DNA of 64,000 nucleotides. It comes from Torreya grandis (taxonomy: Eukaryota > Streptophyta > Pinopsida > Cupressales > Taxaceae). The number at the start of each line of letters is the position of its first letter. Position 1 is the stretch's first letter. The notes under the pieces are model-generated. The model saw only the letters and a list, made by a program, of their open reading frames with translations, had not been told where the DNA came from and ran no database searches. Made by a program: the position numbers and the translations under genes. The stretch spans positions 1,107,001 through 1,171,000 of the forward strand of contig JARHVA010000459.1 in assembly GCA_037957365.1 (NCBI GenBank), written 5' to 3'. Positions 60,911 to 64,000 of this stretch are shown here, in pieces.

Positions 60911-61170
60911 GGTTTGGGGGTCAAGAAAGAATAGGCCTAGGGAGATAAGAAATTAAAACACAATAAATAAAACAAAAGTTACCTTCCAAGATTGAAGAAG
61001 AATGTTGATGAAATTGTTGATTTGATGTTGTTGAAGTAATTTTGAAATAATTATGTTGCTTTGAAATTTTCTCCTCAAAGATAAGTGGCCTCCCTCCAAA
61101 GTAGCAAACTTGCAAGATGAGTGCTTTTTACCAAAAACTAACTTGACCATGGGTGAAGGATAAGAGGGGG

Positions 61171-61177
61171 ATTTATA
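61171..61177 (-). promoter_or_regulatory. Candidate LTR TATA box (element 8)
   Basis: The minus strand reads CTATAAATCCCCC, downstream of the U3 repeats. Confidence 0.5.
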
Positions 61178-61269
61178 GAATTTGTTGTTAAGAAACATGC
61201 CAAATGAGTGGAAAAGTAAAGTATGGTGCCATTTTTCAAGTGGAATCATAAATTATGAGGGGGATAAGT

Positions 61270-61690
61270 GTGGTAGGATTCCCACCTTGTTGTTTTGTGT
61301 CCCACCTTGCACATGAGTCTAATTTGGAGTGAGAATCATGCACATGGTCTCAAATGAGGCTAAATGACTTTTCACCAAGCTAATTTGTCTTTTGGCTAAG
61401 TTCCCCATGAATTTTGGCACCATTATCCATATGGGTGCATGAGTGGTCATAAAATATAAGGGAGTGAGAATCCAACTTAGCCAATAGGTCTCCCACTTGG
61501 TGGGTTTGTCTCCAAACTTGCTAAAGAGTCCAAAATAGAGAGGGAATCATGCACATGGGCTCATATGGGTCTAAAATACTTTCCACCACTTAATTTCATC
61601 TTTTGTCTAAGTTCCTCATGAATTTTGGCATCATTTTCCATGCATGAGGACAAAAACACATGTTAAATGATGGTCCCATAGGTAAAGATG
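61270..61690 (-). repeat. 211-bp tandem duplication in U3 of element 8
   Basis: GAATCATGCACATGG recurs at 61,333 and 61,544, and CATGAATTTTGGCA at 61,406 and 61,617. Both pairs are exactly 211 bp apart. Confidence 0.82.
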
Positions 61691-61804
61691 TGCCATAATG
61701 AGGGGCCCTTTGGTGCTTAATGATGTCATAATGTGCCTTAGAAAAGGTTACCAAGTGGGTATCATGTCCCACTTCAATCCACCTCACTTATAAGCCAAGC
61801 CACT

Positions 61805-61862
61805 TTCCATGTCACCTTTCATGTAACTTCTCATGTCACATGCCATGTCACTTACGATGTCA
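61805..61862. repeat. Short CATGTCAC repeats
   Basis: CATGTCAC or close variants occur five times within about 55 bases, upstream of the duplicated segment in U3 of element 8. Confidence 0.75.
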
Positions 61863-62039
61863 TCATGAATAGTGACAATGAATAGTAATTTTGAATAATA
61901 CTATGTGAATAGGAGAGTAATTATTTGGTTAGGTTAGAAGGAGTTGATTAAGGCTTAATAAGGTTTTAAGGGGTATTTATGGGGTCTCAAGGCATTCAAT
62001 CATCAAAAACTGTAAGTGTGTAGTTTTTTAATGTCTACA

Positions 62040-62053
62040 TTTTACCCCTTTTT
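62040..62053 (-). other. Polypurine tract of element 8
   Basis: Minus-strand AAAAAGGGGTAAAA directly precedes the TG of the LTR. Confidence 0.7.
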
Positions 62054-64000
62054 ATTATGTAGTTTTGAATTAACAAGATACAAAACATAAATGGATCACT
62101 TGGTCAAAGGTCAGAATTTCTTGAGTATCGGAGGAGATGTTCCCCCTCAAAATAAGATTTGATGAGGTAAATCAAAATTAGGTGTGGTTTTGATAAGCGG
62201 CTAGTGGGGAGGCACTAGGTGGTGTCACAAGGTAGTTGGGTATTTGAGATGCAAACATGTGCATAAAATGTGACTAAGTATGATAGCCAATATCATACAT
62301 GAACTAAATTTTAAAATATTATTTAGTTTAAGTTTGGGTTTAGAGGGACATATTTCAAGGGTAACCAATCCACAACATTAGTCATAGTTGATTAGGTCAT
62401 GCCTATCAAGCAATCTAGACAAGGTCAGGGTTGGTTATAGGTATCCAAGGTAGGAAGTGTTCCTATAAAACAACCCAAATGGTTAGGTAATTAAAAAAAT
62501 TCAACATGGTAAGGTTTTTTTGTGTAATTAAAATGGCCTAAGCAAGGTCATTGCAAAGATATGTAGTAGTTTGGGTCTAAATGACCAATGTCAAGGTGGA
62601 TGCAGTCGATTGGCCAGTTAGTTAGAGAGAGTAGTTGGCAAGGGTTCAAGTAGGGGGTGTCAAAGATAAATCTATATGTACTAGGAAAGTTGATGTTACC
62701 TACATAGTTCTATAGATGTGATATCCAACAAAACTTCAGGCCAAAGGTAGTTCTTAGTGGAGTTCAAATAGGCTACCCCAATGTGATATACCATATAGTT
62801 AGTTTTGGGTTGATAGTTTAGTAATGGTGAGGTGTCATGTTGTATATTGGTGAATAGTCATAATAATAATCCCACGTGTATTAGGAGGAAAAGACATATA
62901 TGGGTAATGTAGGATAAATAAGTGGATAACAAAAGGCTAAGCATTATAAATGTCCTGTGATCGAGATAAGCCATTTAAGAGGTACCTTCATGATGAGGTT
63001 ATTCCTTCTAAAATTATGTGAGGGTATAAGCATAGTGTTGAAATATATTACTATGAATTGAGTTTTAGGAGATGGACATCTATCAATATTTTCATGGTCT
63101 CTTTGGTAAAGTTTTATCACCACTACAAACCAAGTTTTATGGGTAGTGGTGAAGTGACCATTTGGAAAGAATTTCTTTGATGGATAAGTAGATTTTATGA
63201 GTTATAAAATTAGGAGCATGGTGAGTGATAGATGATGGACCATGCCTGACTCGAGAGCTACATGGGTAGGCTAGATAAAAGGTAGCCATTTCTACATCCT
63301 ATATCCCAATTCCTTGGTACCAATGACTTTGGGTTCCACTTAGAATAGGCCTTACTAGTAGGGAGCTATATGGTCCAAGATATTGGTTATATATTTAGAT
63401 AATATTGGGGAGATTCTATAGTGGCAAACATTTGGGAGCTACCACCACCAGAAATAGTGGTATTTTTGAAGATGTGATCATTACAGTGACCCATGGCTAG
63501 AATCCAATTTACATCAACTAGGTTAAAGGTGATAATGATGTAAATGACCACTAGGCCCACAAGGACCATGAGATGACAAAGCAAGTAGAGACATCTGATG
63601 TAGAGCGGATGACAAGGGTGATAAAAATACATCATGATGGTGCATAATGAATTTACCAAGATGACCAATTAGATCAAGGGTGACACATCCACAAAAAAAT
63701 GTAAGTAGACATGAGAATTTCAAGGGGAAGAGTGTTAAAATGAATCAATGATGTCATAGGATCCTCCTAGTCAGTGGAATGGATAATCATGTCAGTGAGG
63801 AATAATAGTTAGGTAGCCTATTTAAATAATAATGGTAAGAACAAATACCTATCATGAAGACATTTGGTTTTGTATGTTTTTTAGGGTGTAGAGAACTACC
63901 AAAGGTTGAAGATGGTGAACAATGGGAAAAATGGTGGAGATAATTAGCAACCCCCATAACCCAAAATAATCTACATAGTGAATGTGCATATCTATCAAAT
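62054..64000 (-). mobile_element. Internal 3' region of element 8, continues beyond window
   Basis: No domain is readable. The longest minus-strand ORFs (63,387-63,668 and 63,523-63,723) are hydrophobic, His/Cys-rich and without motifs. By position this should be the 3' untranslated region or the end of pol. Confidence 0.4.

Larger units (their letters stand above)
60265..62039 (-). repeat. 3' LTR of element 8
   Basis: On the minus strand it begins TGTAGACATTAAAAAACTAC, directly after a purine tract, and appears to end in CTACACA near 60,265. It contains a 211-bp tandem duplication and ATGTCAC repeats in U3, a TATAAAT box at 61,177-61,171, and a long pyrimidine-rich stretch (plus-strand purines 60,690-60,910) after it. 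The left end is inferred, since the partner LTR lies outside the window. Confidence 0.65.

Noticed and set aside
60681..61249. Minus-strand ORFs rich in Phe, Leu and Pro
   Set aside because: They lie within the transcribed LTR of element 8 and are caused by the pyrimidine tract.
1..64000. CRISPR array, prokaryotic operon or organelle DNA
   Set aside because: There are no regularly spaced identical repeats, no ribosome-binding sites with intact ORFs, and no organelle gene. LTR elements account for the recognisable content.

Overview
The window looks like intergenic DNA from a large, repeat-swollen plant genome. A gymnosperm is plausible because of the size and age of the elements and the retroelement families seen, but this is inference. 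I found no intact gene, no host exon, no rRNA or tRNA gene and no CRISPR array. Almost everything recognisable is a decayed Ty3/gypsy-type LTR retrotransposon. The DNA is AT-rich and nearly free of CG (none in positions 1-600). Reading frames are broken mostly by TAA, TAG and TGA where Gln, Arg or Trp is expected, which is the footprint of long-term deamination of methylated cytosine.

Layout, left to right. Element 1 (minus strand) occupies the left end. In its own direction it reads gag (21,840-21,306), a pre-RT linker (21,300-20,753), then RT, RNase H and integrase (9,206-6,640). Further coding remnants follow, including a roughly 1,060-codon unidentified ORF (5,176-1,991). It is split just before RT by element 2 (plus strand, 9,207-20,747). 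Element 2 has two LTRs of about 2.5 kb, a primer-binding site, gag, protease, an extra RNase H placed before RT, RT, RNase H and integrase. A TCACT target duplication flanks element 2, and removing the element restores element 1's reading frame.

Next come a minus-strand integrase relic (element 3, 22,990-21,860), a roughly 0.3 kb duplicated unit (23,221-23,864) and a plus-strand gag fragment (element 4, 23,990-24,640). Element 5 (minus strand) spans 25,447-52,497. It has 1.19 kb LTRs with TG/CA ends, a TAAACT duplication on both sides, a primer-binding-site-like sequence and a polypurine tract, gag remnants (38,180-36,741) and an antisense ORF resembling the plant mobile domain (27,960-28,720). 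Element 6 (plus strand, 38,882-49,523) is nested inside element 5, with AACAC/AACAT target duplications, an identifiable gag and no visible pol.

The right end holds element 7 (plus strand; LTR ending at 58,075, PBS at 58,079, gag 58,984-60,215). It is interrupted by the 3' end of element 8 (minus strand; LTR 60,265-62,039), which runs off the window. The best candidates for something undescribed are the long ORF downstream of integrase in element 1, the antisense mobile-domain ORF in element 5, the RNase H-before-RT order in element 2, the absence of a protease in element 1, a leader motif shared by elements 5 and 7, and repeated U3 duplications in unrelated LTRs.
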